Assembly (NCBI GenBank): GCA_028280565.1
Contig: JANQLQ010000102.1
Span: 1 to 64,000, forward strand
Source of the DNA: Fulvivirga sp.
Lineage (GTDB): Bacteria > Bacteroidota > Bacteroidia > Cytophagales > Cyclobacteriaceae
Length of the DNA: 64,000 nt
Direction: 5' to 3'
Part shown: in pieces, positions 53,968 through 61,740 of the stretch
How the letters are laid out: each line of letters begins with the position of its first letter
Position numbering within the stretch: the first letter of the stretch is position 1
Translations under genes and position numbers: made by a program
The notes under the pieces: model-generated
Told to the model about the DNA's origin: nothing
The model's input: only the letters and a program-made list of their open reading frames with translations
Database searches by the model: none

Positions 53968-55143
53968 ATGGATGCATACATAATAAAAGGATACAGAACA
54001 GCAGTAGGAAGGGCAAAAAAAGGAGGACTCCGCTTTACCCGCCCGGACGACCTGGCTGTGGAGGTGATCAATCACCTGGTAGAATCGGTGCCCGGCCTGG
54101 AGAAAAGTATGGTAGATGACCTGGTCGTGGGAAATGCCGTGCAGGAGGCAGAGCAGGGGATGCAAATGGGACGAATGATCTCGTTGATGGCCCTAGGCAT
54201 AGAAAATCCCGGCATGGTGATCAACCGCTATTGTGGATCTGGCTTGGAGGCCATCCACCTGGCCTCGGCAAAAATACAGGCAGGCATGGCCGATGTAGTG
54301 ATTGCCGGGGGTACAGAGTCCATGAGCTTAGTACCCGTGATGGGGTGGAAAACAGCATTGAACTACAAGATTGCGTCAGAACACCCGGATTATTACACCA
54401 GTATGGGGCTAACGGCTGAGCAAGTAGCACAAAAATTCAAGATCAATCGAGATCAGCAAGATGAATTTGCCTACAACTCGCACATGAAAGCTACCAACGC
54501 CCAAAAGGAAGGCAGGTTCAAAGACGAGATCGTACCCATCAACGTGCAAGAGACCTTCGTGAAAGAGGGCAAGAAGAAAACCAAAGAATACGTGGTAGAC
54601 ACAGATGAGGGGCCCCGGCCCGACACTAGCATAGAAGTACTTGCCAAACTAAAGCCTGTGTTTGCTATGGGAGGGTCCGTTACCGCAGGTAATTCATCCC
54701 CGACCAACGATGGCGCAGCTTTCGTAGTGGTGATGTCCGAGAAAAAAATGAAAGAACTAGGCCTGGAGCCCGAAGCGAGAATGGTGAGCTACGCCGTAGC
54801 CGGGGTAGAGCCTAGGATCATGGGTATCGGCCCGGTGGAAGCAGTACCCAAGGCATTAAAAAGGGCTGGACTCAAAAAAGAGGATATCGACCTCATAGAG
54901 TTGAACGAGGCTTTTGCCGCTCAATCCCTAGCAGTGATCAAAGAACTTGACCTGGACATGAATAAGATCAATGTAAACGGTGGCGCTATTGCGCTGGGGC
55001 ATCCGCTGGGTAGCACAGGGGCTAGGCTTTCCATTACCCTATTGAACGAAATGCGCCGAAGAGCAGGAAGCAAATACGGCATGGTCACGGCATGTGTAGG
55101 TGGGGGCCAAGGCGTAGCAGGCATCTATGAATTTTTGAATTAG
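53968..55143 (+). CDS. fadA: acetyl-CoA acyltransferase (thiolase)
   Basis: This 391-residue protein is a thiolase with the acyl-carrying cysteine in R-Y-C-G-S-G near residue 90, [17 protein letters not shown] with the catalytic histidine, and the second cysteine in T-A-C-V-G-G-G-Q-G. It performs the last step of beta-oxidation together with FadN. It lies 58 bp past the four-helix element and upstream of fadE. Confidence 0.95.
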   Translation: MDAYIIKGYRTAVGRAKKGGLRFTRPDDLAVEVINHLVESVPGLEKSMVDDLVVGNAVQEAEQGMQMGRMISLMALGIENPGMVINRYCGSGLEAIHLASAKIQAGMADVVIAGGTESMSLVPVMGWKTALNYKIASEHPDYYTSMGLTAEQVAQKFKINRDQQDEFAYNSHMKATNAQKEGRFKDEIVPINVQETFVKEGKKKTKEYVVDTDEGPRPDTSIEVLAKLKPVFAMGGSVTAGNSSPTNDGAAFVVVMSEKKMKELGLEPEARMVSYAVAGVEPRIMGIGPVEAVPKALKRAGLKKEDIDLIELNEAFAAQSLAVIKELDLDMNKINVNGGAIALGHPLGSTGARLSITLLNEMRRRAGSKYGMVTACVGGGQGVAGIYEFLN

Positions 55144-55152
55144 TCGTAAGTC

Positions 55153-55195
55153 TTAGGTCGTCCGTTTCAAGTGATTCCTGGGACGGACGACCTAA
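55153..55195 (+). promoter_or_regulatory. 13-bp perfect hairpin between fadA and fadE
   Basis: TTAGGTCGTCCGT (55153-55165) pairs with ACGGACGACCTAA (55183-55195) around 17 nt; an outer AGTCTT/AAGACT pairing extends it with a bulge. There is no U-tract, so it may be an mRNA processing or stability element rather than a terminator. Confidence 0.6.
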
Positions 55196-55234
55196 ACTCA
55201 AGACTCTTTACTAAATACCAAACAAGAAGAAGAT

Positions 55235-57037
55235 ATGAGTACTACAGTAGAATCCAAACAAGCAATACGCGGAGGGGAGTTCCTTATTAAGGAAACTGAC
55301 GCTTCGGAGATCTTTATTCCCGAAGAGTGGAGTGAAGAGCAGAAAATGATCGCCCAGACTTGTCATGATTTTCTAGATCAAGAAGTCTATCCTAACCTGG
55401 ATGAGATCGACTCGATGCAACACCCTGAGCTCATGCCGGGCCTGTTGGACAAAGCAGGTGAATTAGGACTCTTGGGAACATCGGTACCCGAACAATTCGG
55501 GGGGTTTGGCATGAATTTCAATACTTCGATGCTGGTAGCCGAAGTATTAGGAGCGGGACACTCGTTTGCTGTAGCGATCTCGGCCCATACAGGTATTGGT
55601 ACGCTTCCTATCTTGTACTATGGTAATGAAGAACAAAAAGCAAAGTATTTACCTAAGTTAGCTACCGGTGAATGGAAAGCCGCTTATTGTTTGACAGAGC
55701 CTGACTCAGGATCTGACGCAAACAGCGGAAAGACCAAGGCGGTATTGACAGACGATGGCAAACATTATGTGATCAACGGTCAAAAAATGTGGATCACTAA
55801 CGGGGGTTTTGCAGATGTTTTCATCGTATTCGCTAAAATTGATAACGACAAGAACCTTTCTGCCTTCATCGTGGAAAAAGAATACGGCGGTGTGACCATG
55901 AACGAGGAAGAGAAGAAAATGGGGATCAAAGGTTCATCGACACGGCAGATCTTTTTTAATGACTGCAAGGTACCCGTTGAAAATCTTCTTTCAGAGCGCG
56001 AGAATGGCTTCAAAATAGCGGTGAATATCCTGAACATCGGTAGGATAAAGCTAGGAGCCGCCGCGGTGGGAGCCTGCAAAGCCATTATTTCCAATGCAGT
56101 CAATTATGCCAATGAAAGGAAACAATTTGGTACGTCTATTTCGTCTTTTGGAGCCATTAAGCACAAGATCGCTTCGATGGCTTCTAAAGTTTTTGCTTCT
56201 GAATCCGCTCATTACCGGGCGGGGCAAAATATAGATGACGCCTTCGATGCCATGATCGAAGAAGGTATGGAAGAGGCACAAGCCAAGTTAAAATCAGTCG
56301 AAGAATTCGCAATAGAATGCGCGATCTTAAAAGTGCATGGATCTGAAGTGCTGGATTATGTCGTGGATGAAGGTGTCCAGGTCTATGGCGGAATGGGATT
56401 CTCAGCGGAAGGTCCTATGGATCGTGCGTACCGTGACGCTCGCATCAATCGTATCTTTGAAGGCACCAACGAGATCAACAGGATGCTGTGCATTGATATG
56501 CTCCTTAAAAGGGCGATGAAAGGTAAGCTAGACCTGATGAACCCTGCGATGGCAGTGCAAAAAGAATTAATGTCTATTCCTGATTTCGGGGCGTCAGACG
56601 ATGGAGAATTGTTCGCCAAGGAGAAAAAAGCGCTGATCAACTTGAAAAAAGCCGGGTTAATGGTTGCCGGAGCCGCAGTCCAAAAATATATGCAAAAACT
56701 CGGTGACGAGCAGGAAATATTAATGGAGCTGGCCAACATGCTTATCGAAGGATATGTGGCAGAGTCTGCCTTACTTCGGGTAGAGAAGCTGGTCCGACAG
56801 TTTGGCGAAGCAGCAGTTGCCATCAAAACCGATATGATGCGCGTGTATCTATATGAAGCGATCGAAAAAGCGGCCTATGCCGGCAAGCAAGCGATCTACG
56901 CATTTGCAGAAGGGGATGAACAGCGCATGATGCTCATGGGGCTTAAGCGGTTTACCAAGTTGGATCCGTACAACCTCAAAGAAGCAAGAAGACGAATTGC
57001 CGAACATGTGATCGAAAAAAATGAATATCCATTTTAA
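55235..57037 (+). CDS. fadE: acyl-CoA dehydrogenase with C-terminal extension
   Basis: This 600-residue protein has an acyl-CoA dehydrogenase core (about 25-410) with Y-C-L-T-E-P-D-S-G-S-D and W-I-T-N-G-G-F-A for flavin binding. The catalytic-base position falls in the segment Q-V-Y-G-G-M-G-F / R-I-F-E-G-T-N-E-I-N-R. An extension of about 180 residues follows, as in very-long-chain dehydrogenases. It catalyses the first oxidation of beta-oxidation. It is the last gene of the operon and is followed by a terminator. Confidence 0.93.
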   Translation: MSTTVESKQAIRGGEFLIKETDASEIFIPEEWSEEQKMIAQTCHDFLDQEVYPNLDEIDSMQHPELMPGLLDKAGELGLLGTSVPEQFGGFGMNFNTSMLVAEVLGAGHSFAVAISAHTGIGTLPILYYGNEEQKAKYLPKLATGEWKAAYCLTEPDSGSDANSGKTKAVLTDDGKHYVINGQKMWITNGGFADVFIVFAKIDNDKNLSAFIVEKEYGGVTMNEEEKKMGIKGSSTRQIFFNDCKVPVENLLSERENGFKIAVNILNIGRIKLGAAAVGACKAIISNAVNYANERKQFGTSISSFGAIKHKIASMASKVFASESAHYRAGQNIDDAFDAMIEEGMEEAQAKLKSVEEFAIECAILKVHGSEVLDYVVDEGVQVYGGMGFSAEGPMDRAYRDARINRIFEGTNEINRMLCIDMLLKRAMKGKLDLMNPAMAVQKELMSIPDFGASDDGELFAKEKKALINLKKAGLMVAGAAVQKYMQKLGDEQEILMELANMLIEGYVAESALLRVEKLVRQFGEAAVAIKTDMMRVYLYEAIEKAAYAGKQAIYAFAEGDEQRMMLMGLKRFTKLDPYNLKEARRRIAEHVIEKNEYPF

Positions 57038-57066
57038 TCAAGCTTAGCCTAAACCACTAACTTGAC

Positions 57067-57104
57067 AGAGGCTGTCCTTTCTTGTGACAGCCTCTTCTTT
57101 TTAT
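57067..57104 (+). terminator. intrinsic terminator of the fad operon
   Basis: AGAGGCTGTC (57067-57076) pairs with GACAGCCTCT (57086-57095) around a 9-nt loop, followed by TCTTTTTAT. It lies 30 bp after the fadE stop codon. Confidence 0.9.
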
Positions 57105-57250
57105 CTATAATTTCTGCCAGTTTCCCGGGCGTAGCATTTTTTTGGTTAGAAAAGGGAATACGTGGCTGAAAAGGGAATGTAAAGGTCATTCTTCCACTGC
57201 TTCCAAAATTCCCACGGTCCCAAACTTTCAAACCTAGACTCGGTAACCGT

Positions 57251-57417
57251 TTATCACTTTGATGTTACCCAGGGTAGTTTTGGCAAGTAAGCTTGGTAAA
57301 TCCTAGTGCATTTGCATCTTGGTAGCGAAAGCTTCTCCAGCCACCAAGCCACTAAAGCTCAAAGAATCACAAAGAGGTTTTCTTTGCTATTTAATCTAGC
57401 CCTATTTTTATATCGCA
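57251..57417 (+). repeat. B-family intergenic repeat, copy 1
   Basis: About 165 bp shared with 60023-60180 in the same orientation, and in reverse at 38731-38911. Landmarks are TATCACTTTGATGTTA, CAGGGTAGTTTTGGC, AGTAAGCTTGGT, an inner inverted segment around GAAGCTT, and AAAGCTCAAAGAATCACAAA. It fills the gap between the fad terminator and DUF2256; no gene was found there. Confidence 0.8.
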
Positions 57418-57511
57418 CTCAATGTTTCAAGCATCGCTAAGACAGTGTTTAATCCAAGACAAAGGAAAAATGTTTTCCAGGACAAGTGCCGCACTGGCTT
57501 GTTAAGTAAGT

Positions 57512-57664
57512 ATGGCGCATAAAAAACTTAACTTACCACAGAAGACATGCCCGGTCTGCCATCGCCCTTTTTCATGGCGGAAAAAATGGGCCAAGGTGTG
57601 GGATGAAGTCATTTATTGTAGTGAAAAATGCAGGAGAAATAAGCATGCAATGGTTAGGAATTGA
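57512..57664 (+). CDS. DUF2256 zinc-ribbon protein
   Basis: A 50-residue protein read by hand (ATG 57512, TGA 57662-57664). It has two Cys pairs, T-C-P-V-C-H near residue 13 and Y-C-S-E-K-C near residue 36, around W-R-K-K-W-x-K-V-W-D-E-V, the clear DUF2256 pattern. It probably binds one zinc ion. In many bacteria this gene sits near photolyase or cryptochrome genes; here it overlaps the DUF429 gene by 20 bp. Function unknown. Confidence 0.88.
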   Translation: MAHKKLNLPQKTCPVCHRPFSWRKKWAKVWDEVIYCSEKCRRNKHAMVRN

Positions 57665-58208
57665 CTATGGGTCTAAGCTGGCAGGGACTACCGCCGTATG
57701 CTGGAAAGAAGGCTCGCAACTGCATTTACAGCAATCCTCGAAAAACAAGGATGCCGACAAATTCATCTTGGATCATGTGTCCAGGCTAAGGCCCCAAAGT
57801 ATCTACATAGATGCGCCGCTAAGCCTGCCATCGATTTACAGCCAAGGTACAGGGGATAATTATTTTTACAGGGAATGTGATGTGAAGCTAAAAGCCATGT
57901 CCCCAATGTTCATCGGTGGTTTAACCGCACGGGGTATCAAACTCAAAGATGATCTAAAAAAGGTGGGTGTCGAAGTAAATGAGGTCTACCCGGCAGCACT
58001 GGTAAGAACCTTGTTACTTGGCGAAGCATACAAACAGGATCTAAAAAAATTTATGGTTACCATAACCGATTTAATGGATGCTAAAATACCTTCAATCGGC
58101 AATTGGCACCAGGTGGACGCCATTTTAGCATGGATCAGTGGTAAAAGGCATCAAGAAAACAGGGCAGAGTCACATGGAATACCTTCAGAAGGAATAATTT
58201 TGGTGTGA
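57645..58208 (+). CDS. DUF429 protein (predicted RNase H-like nuclease)
   Basis: This is a 187-residue protein from the ATG at 57645, which has AGGAG 12 bp upstream; the longer frame from 57603 overlaps DUF2256 more and has no ribosome site. [19 protein letters not shown] and H-Q-V-D-A-I-L-A-W give the acidic residues of an RNase H-like fold. The substrate is unknown. It overlaps DUF2256 by 20 bp, so the two are translated together. Confidence 0.85.
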   Translation: MQWLGIDYGSKLAGTTAVCWKEGSQLHLQQSSKNKDADKFILDHVSRLRPQSIYIDAPLSLPSIYSQGTGDNYFYRECDVKLKAMSPMFIGGLTARGIKLKDDLKKVGVEVNEVYPAALVRTLLLGEAYKQDLKKFMVTITDLMDAKIPSIGNWHQVDAILAWISGKRHQENRAESHGIPSEGIILV

Positions 58209-58295
58209 TATGTGTTAGACTAATGGCAAGTCAAGCATAATGTGAAGTGTAGGAGTACACGATGAACCGAATTGTGGTGTTGGGAGCGCTTGGCC

Positions 58296-58335
58296 AGTCG
58301 GCAATAGGCAAAGTAAAAAGTTGCTGATTGTAGGC
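58296..58335 (+). repeat. R-family repeat motif, copy 4
   Basis: AGTCGGCAATAGGCAAAG (58296-58313) followed by AAAGTTGCTGATTGTAGGC. The downstream TTTGAAAATGGGACTG resembles the right flank of copy 1. It lies in the 216-bp gap before the S41 protease, which holds no gene. Confidence 0.55.
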
Positions 58336-58424
58336 TTTGAAAATGGGACTGAATAAGTAGTTTGGTCCGTCAATTCAAACTTGACCTAACTAGGGTAGCT
58401 CTTAATTCAAAAGTATCAAGCAAT

Positions 58425-59834
58425 ATGAAAAGCAATATCTCAAAATGGTATATCTATATAACGGCAGTATTGCTATTGGCAGGGTTTTCTTCCTGCCAAA
58501 GTGATGATAACGGGGAGGAAGCTCCTATCAACAGCCCGATCAATGATTGGGTTTTTAACGTTATGAGCGATGTATACTTTTGGGCTGACGAAATCCCCGC
58601 TACCGTAAATCGATCCTTGGAAACTACCGAGTTTTTCGAATCCTTGTTGTTTGAAGGAGACCGCTTTTCGTTGGTATTCCCAGATTACGATGCGTTGATC
58701 AGCCAATTGGATGGGGTAGTGCTGGAAGCGGGTTATGAACTTAGTTTAGTCCGCGAGGCCGGTACGGAGAACGTTCTCGGGATCATTCTCTATGTTAAGG
58801 AAAACAGCCCTGCGTACGTTGCAGGGCTTCAGCGGGGGGATATCATTAGGAGGATCAATAACATTATACTAACAACAGGGAATTACCAGCAGCTGGTGAG
58901 GGAGATCTCCCAAAACCACGGCATAATGTACGACCGCTATAACTTTGTGACCGGGCGATACGAAACCTTCGAAGAAACGCTGGGTGTGGCCCAAATTGCA
59001 GAGAACCCAAACTTTTTGGATACACTTTATACCCTTGAGAACGGTAAGACGGTAGGATACTATGTTTACAACTTCTTCTCGGAGGGCGTAGGACGATCTA
59101 CAAGCTATAACGATCAAATGGACCAGGTCTTTGCCCGGTTTCAGACAGGATCGATTGATGAACTCGTCCTTGACCTGCGATATAACGGCGGCGGTTCAGT
59201 GGGTGCTGCCACAAATTTGGCCAGTTTGATAGCCCCCGGGGTAAGTGAACAAGATATTTTCTACCGTTACCAGTGGAATTCCTTTTACCAAGATCAATTG
59301 GAAAATGATCCGGAGGCAGAGTCCGCGCTTGTCGGCAGATTCTTTGCTAAAACGGAAAACATCGGTGAAAGACTTTCCTCGGGTCGTGTTTTCGTCTTAG
59401 TAGGTCCGGGAACGGCCAGTGCCAGCGAGTTGATCATTAACGGGCTTATGCCATACATGGATGTCGTGATCATTGGGGCCACCACCGTGGGTAAAAATGT
59501 AGGTTCCATTCCCATTCAAGAGGAGGACAATCCTGATAATAATTACGGCCTTTTGCCCATCGTGTTCCGGGTGGCGAACAGCCAAGGGCAATCTAGCTAT
59601 GCGCAAGGTTTTATCCCGGGACCGGGTTACACAGTCGATGACCTGCAGTTTCCCATGCGAGCCCTGGGGGATGTCGAGGAGCCCCTGCTTGCCGCTGCGC
59701 TAGGGGAAATAGATGGCCAATTAACGGGGAGAAAAGCCGGCACTCAACAACCACTTGTGATCCTGCTGGCCAGTACGAAACAACTCAATCCTATTAAAAA
59801 CGAAATGGTGTTGAGAAAGAATGTTCTTCGGTAA
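58425..59834 (+). CDS. S41-family C-terminal processing protease (lipoprotein)
   Basis: This is a 469-residue protein from the ATG at 58425, giving a lipoprotein signal ending F-S-S-C; the upstream extension to 58362 lacks one. It has a PDZ-like region (about 105-165, S-P-A-Y-V-A-G-L-Q-R-G-D-I) and an S41 domain with D-L-R-Y-N-G-G-G-S-V, nucleophile serine in T-A-S-A-S-E and lysine in T-V-G-K-N-V-G. It probably degrades or trims envelope proteins. It is a single gene. Confidence 0.88.
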   Translation: MKSNISKWYIYITAVLLLAGFSSCQSDDNGEEAPINSPINDWVFNVMSDVYFWADEIPATVNRSLETTEFFESLLFEGDRFSLVFPDYDALISQLDGVVLEAGYELSLVREAGTENVLGIILYVKENSPAYVAGLQRGDIIRRINNIILTTGNYQQLVREISQNHGIMYDRYNFVTGRYETFEETLGVAQIAENPNFLDTLYTLENGKTVGYYVYNFFSEGVGRSTSYNDQMDQVFARFQTGSIDELVLDLRYNGGGSVGAATNLASLIAPGVSEQDIFYRYQWNSFYQDQLENDPEAESALVGRFFAKTENIGERLSSGRVFVLVGPGTASASELIINGLMPYMDVVIIGATTVGKNVGSIPIQEEDNPDNNYGLLPIVFRVANSQGQSSYAQGFIPGPGYTVDDLQFPMRALGDVEEPLLAAALGEIDGQLTGRKAGTQQPLVILLASTKQLNPIKNEMVLRKNVLR

Positions 59835-59850
59835 TCCCATGGCACTACTT

Positions 59851-59970
59851 CACTAGGCTATGAAGCCCTGTTAAAGGTATTGCAACGCATCGCGTTCACG
59901 AAAAAACTCATAAGAAGTATATACTACTTTGTCTATTCGAGAGTATGTTGTAACACACTTATTATTAGTT
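59851..59970 (+). repeat. A-family intergenic repeat, copy 1
   Basis: Resembles 61001-61115 along its length: CTAGGCTAT-AAGCC, TTCACGA, AAG-ATATACT, TCTATTCGAG and TTGTAA in the same order, with several indels. Confidence 0.65.
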
Positions 59971-60022
59971 AAGGTGTCCTTGAAAATTAGCTTTGATGGT
60001 AAAAACCTGGACTTGATAAATA

Positions 60023-60180
60023 GTTATCACTTTGATGTTATCCAGGGTAGTTTTGGCTAGTAAGCTTGGTGTACCTTAGTGCATTTGTGCCTTGGTGGCG
60101 CAGGAAGCTTCGCTACCAAGGCACCAAAGCTCAAAGAATCACAAAGGGATCTTCTTTACCATTTAATTATTTTTATATCG
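60023..60180 (+). repeat. B-family intergenic repeat, copy 2
   Basis: Same landmarks as copy 1. Its inner hairpin is the clearest: GTGCCTTGGTGGCG (60087-60100) pairs with CGCTACCAAGGCAC (60111-60124), one mismatch, 10-nt loop. Confidence 0.8.
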
Positions 60181-60190
60181 AGCTCACGTT

Positions 60191-60596
60191 AAAACGTTTG
60201 ATTTTGGCAAGTTAGGCTGGCTATATTTTAAAATGTTTTGGGTAACGCTATCTTCGCAATGCGCAGTTTAAGCGGGGTTTTGTGGTTCTAAGCCCGGTTT
60301 TCATTTTCTTTTGTACGCCCATGCCATAGGCATCCCTTCGGGGAAAGAAACCGAAACAAAAGAAAAGGGCCAGGAACCAAGCCCATTTTCCCCTCAAAAC
60401 ACGCTACCCAGCCCCTACAGGCCGCTTACCCACAGGCCTCAAATGTGCCGCGCTGTTCCTGGATGTCTCCCCTCCATACGCCACTTGAATTTTCAATGAT
60501 ACCCTAGTGCTACTCCACTAGTGCGCATTTAGCGCAGCGTAATGCGTACTTATCGAGGCCATAGGATTTGTAATCCGGGTGCTCTCGTTTACGACC
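60191..60596 (+). repeat. C-family intergenic repeat, copy 2
   Basis: The second copy of the repeat of about 400 bp at 27063-27449. TTTTCTTTT (60304-60312) mirrors AAAAGAAAA (60358-60366). Differences are mostly substitutions and small insertions, including CCTAGTGCTACTCCACTAG near 60505. Confidence 0.8.
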
Positions 60597-60860
60597 AATG
60601 CTCAAAGTAAGGCCTGCTTAACCTTCCCTGGGAGTCTCCAAAATAGGCAGAAAACATCAAACGAGTACCACCCCTGGTGTGTTTGGCTGTTAAAGTAAAT
60701 GTCTCAGAAGGGCACGCTTTATAAAAGTTCGCCAGGTAGTTTATTTGATAGACAGGGATTTAACGATAAAAGAACCCTTGAGATACCCTTATAAAAAAAC
60801 CTTCTTTATCGTTATTCTTGTCTGCCTTGCAGGGTGAGCAGACCAGGTCCCTTCCAACCC

Positions 60861-60940
60861 CCGTTCTTAAAAGTCGGCGGTGGGCAACCTTTTACTTTGC
60901 CCACTGACCTCTCACTAGTCCTGGCTTGTCGAGAACTCTT
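60861..60940 (-). repeat. R-family intergenic repeat, copy 5
   Basis: Reverse-oriented relative of copy 1. CCGTTCTTAAAAGTCGG at the left and GTCGAGAACT at 60929-60938 mirror the flanks at 4.0 kb. TGGGCAA (60881-60887) and TTTGCCCA pair as a small hairpin. Confidence 0.6.
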
Positions 60941-61000
60941 CAACGGGTAAGTATAACCCATCATCTACATCGCTATACATCATTTGAGGCTTGACCAGAA

Positions 61001-61115
61001 ACTAGGCTATCAAGCCTTGTTAAGGGTAGTGCAGCCTATCGTATTCACGAGAAAAGTTATTGTAAGCATATACTTTTCCTATTCGAGGAATATTTTGTAA
61101 TAACCTCATTGTTAA
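61001..61115 (+). repeat. A-family intergenic repeat, copy 2
   Basis: Second copy of the repeat at 59851-59970. The sequence just before it (CATCATTTGAGGCTTGAC, 60979-60996) also occurs, slightly changed, at 111-128. Confidence 0.65.
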
Positions 61116-61302
61116 TTTTTTATTCGACAACAAACGGTTACAAATGTAATTTAAGCGGATACAAACGCTTATTGTACGACTTCCCTTCTGCACATCTTCT
61201 TGATTTGCATCGTTCCTGTTGAACTCATCAGTCAGTTAGGACACAGGTTCTTACAACAGGACTTTATCGAATTGTTTTATTAACCATTAATTTTAAACTC
61301 TT

Positions 61303-61647
61303 ATGAAAAATCTTAAAAACAGTGTGCAGTTGATCGGGAGATTAGGGAAAGATCCTGAAGTAAGATCATTGACCTCGGGCAAAAATTTGGCTACGTTCCC
61401 ATTAGCCACCTCTGACGTGTATTACAACCAAGAAGGTGAGAAAGTAGAAAATACCCAATGGCATAACATCGTAGCATGGGGCCCGAAAGCGGATCTTGTT
61501 GCAAAGTATTTATCGAAAGGAAAAGAGATCGCTTTAGAGGGGAAACTGGTACATCGCTCCTACGAGACCGAATCGGGTGAGAAGCGATATATTACAGAGA
61601 TCAATATGAACGAATTGCTCATGATCGGGGGTAAAAAGGCCGATTGA
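61303..61647 (+). CDS. ssb: single-stranded DNA-binding protein without acidic tail
   Basis: This 114-residue protein has the full OB-fold of bacterial SSB: V-Q-L-I-G-R-L-G-K-D-P-E, F-P-L-A-T-S and W-H-N-I-V-A-W, then K-G-x-E-I-A-L-E-G-K-L. It ends after the OB-fold (G-G-K-K-A-D) without the glycine-rich linker and acidic D-D-x-P-F tip that recruit repair proteins. It is therefore probably a paralogue of a full SSB elsewhere. It lies directly upstream of recQ. Confidence 0.93.
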   Translation: MKNLKNSVQLIGRLGKDPEVRSLTSGKNLATFPLATSDVYYNQEGEKVENTQWHNIVAWGPKADLVAKYLSKGKEIALEGKLVHRSYETESGEKRYITEINMNELLMIGGKKAD

Positions 61648-61655
61648 GCCTTTTC

Positions 61656-61698
61656 AGAAGGTGCTTGGCAAGTGAAAACCAAGCTTGCCAGCCCTTCT
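61656..61698 (+). terminator. hairpin between ssb and recQ
   Basis: AGAAGG and TGGCAAG (61656-61672) pair with CTTGCCA and CCTTCT (61684-61698), with a small internal loop, followed by TTCCC. It is a likely ssb terminator or attenuator; the following T-run is short. Confidence 0.6.
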
Positions 61699-61740
61699 TT
61701 CCCGGTTTTCCTTACAAGGAATCATTAAATTTATACTGTT

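Larger units (their letters stand above)
59835..61302. other. 1.47-kb non-coding gap packed with dispersed repeats
   Basis: No gene was found. In order it holds A copy 1 (59851-59970), B copy 2 (60023-60180), C copy 2 (60191-60596), R copy 5 (60861-60940) and A copy 2 (61001-61115). The 180 bp before ssb is AT-rich and contains two similar ACAAACG/TACAAA motifs (61130-61170) that may belong to its promoter. Confidence 0.75.
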
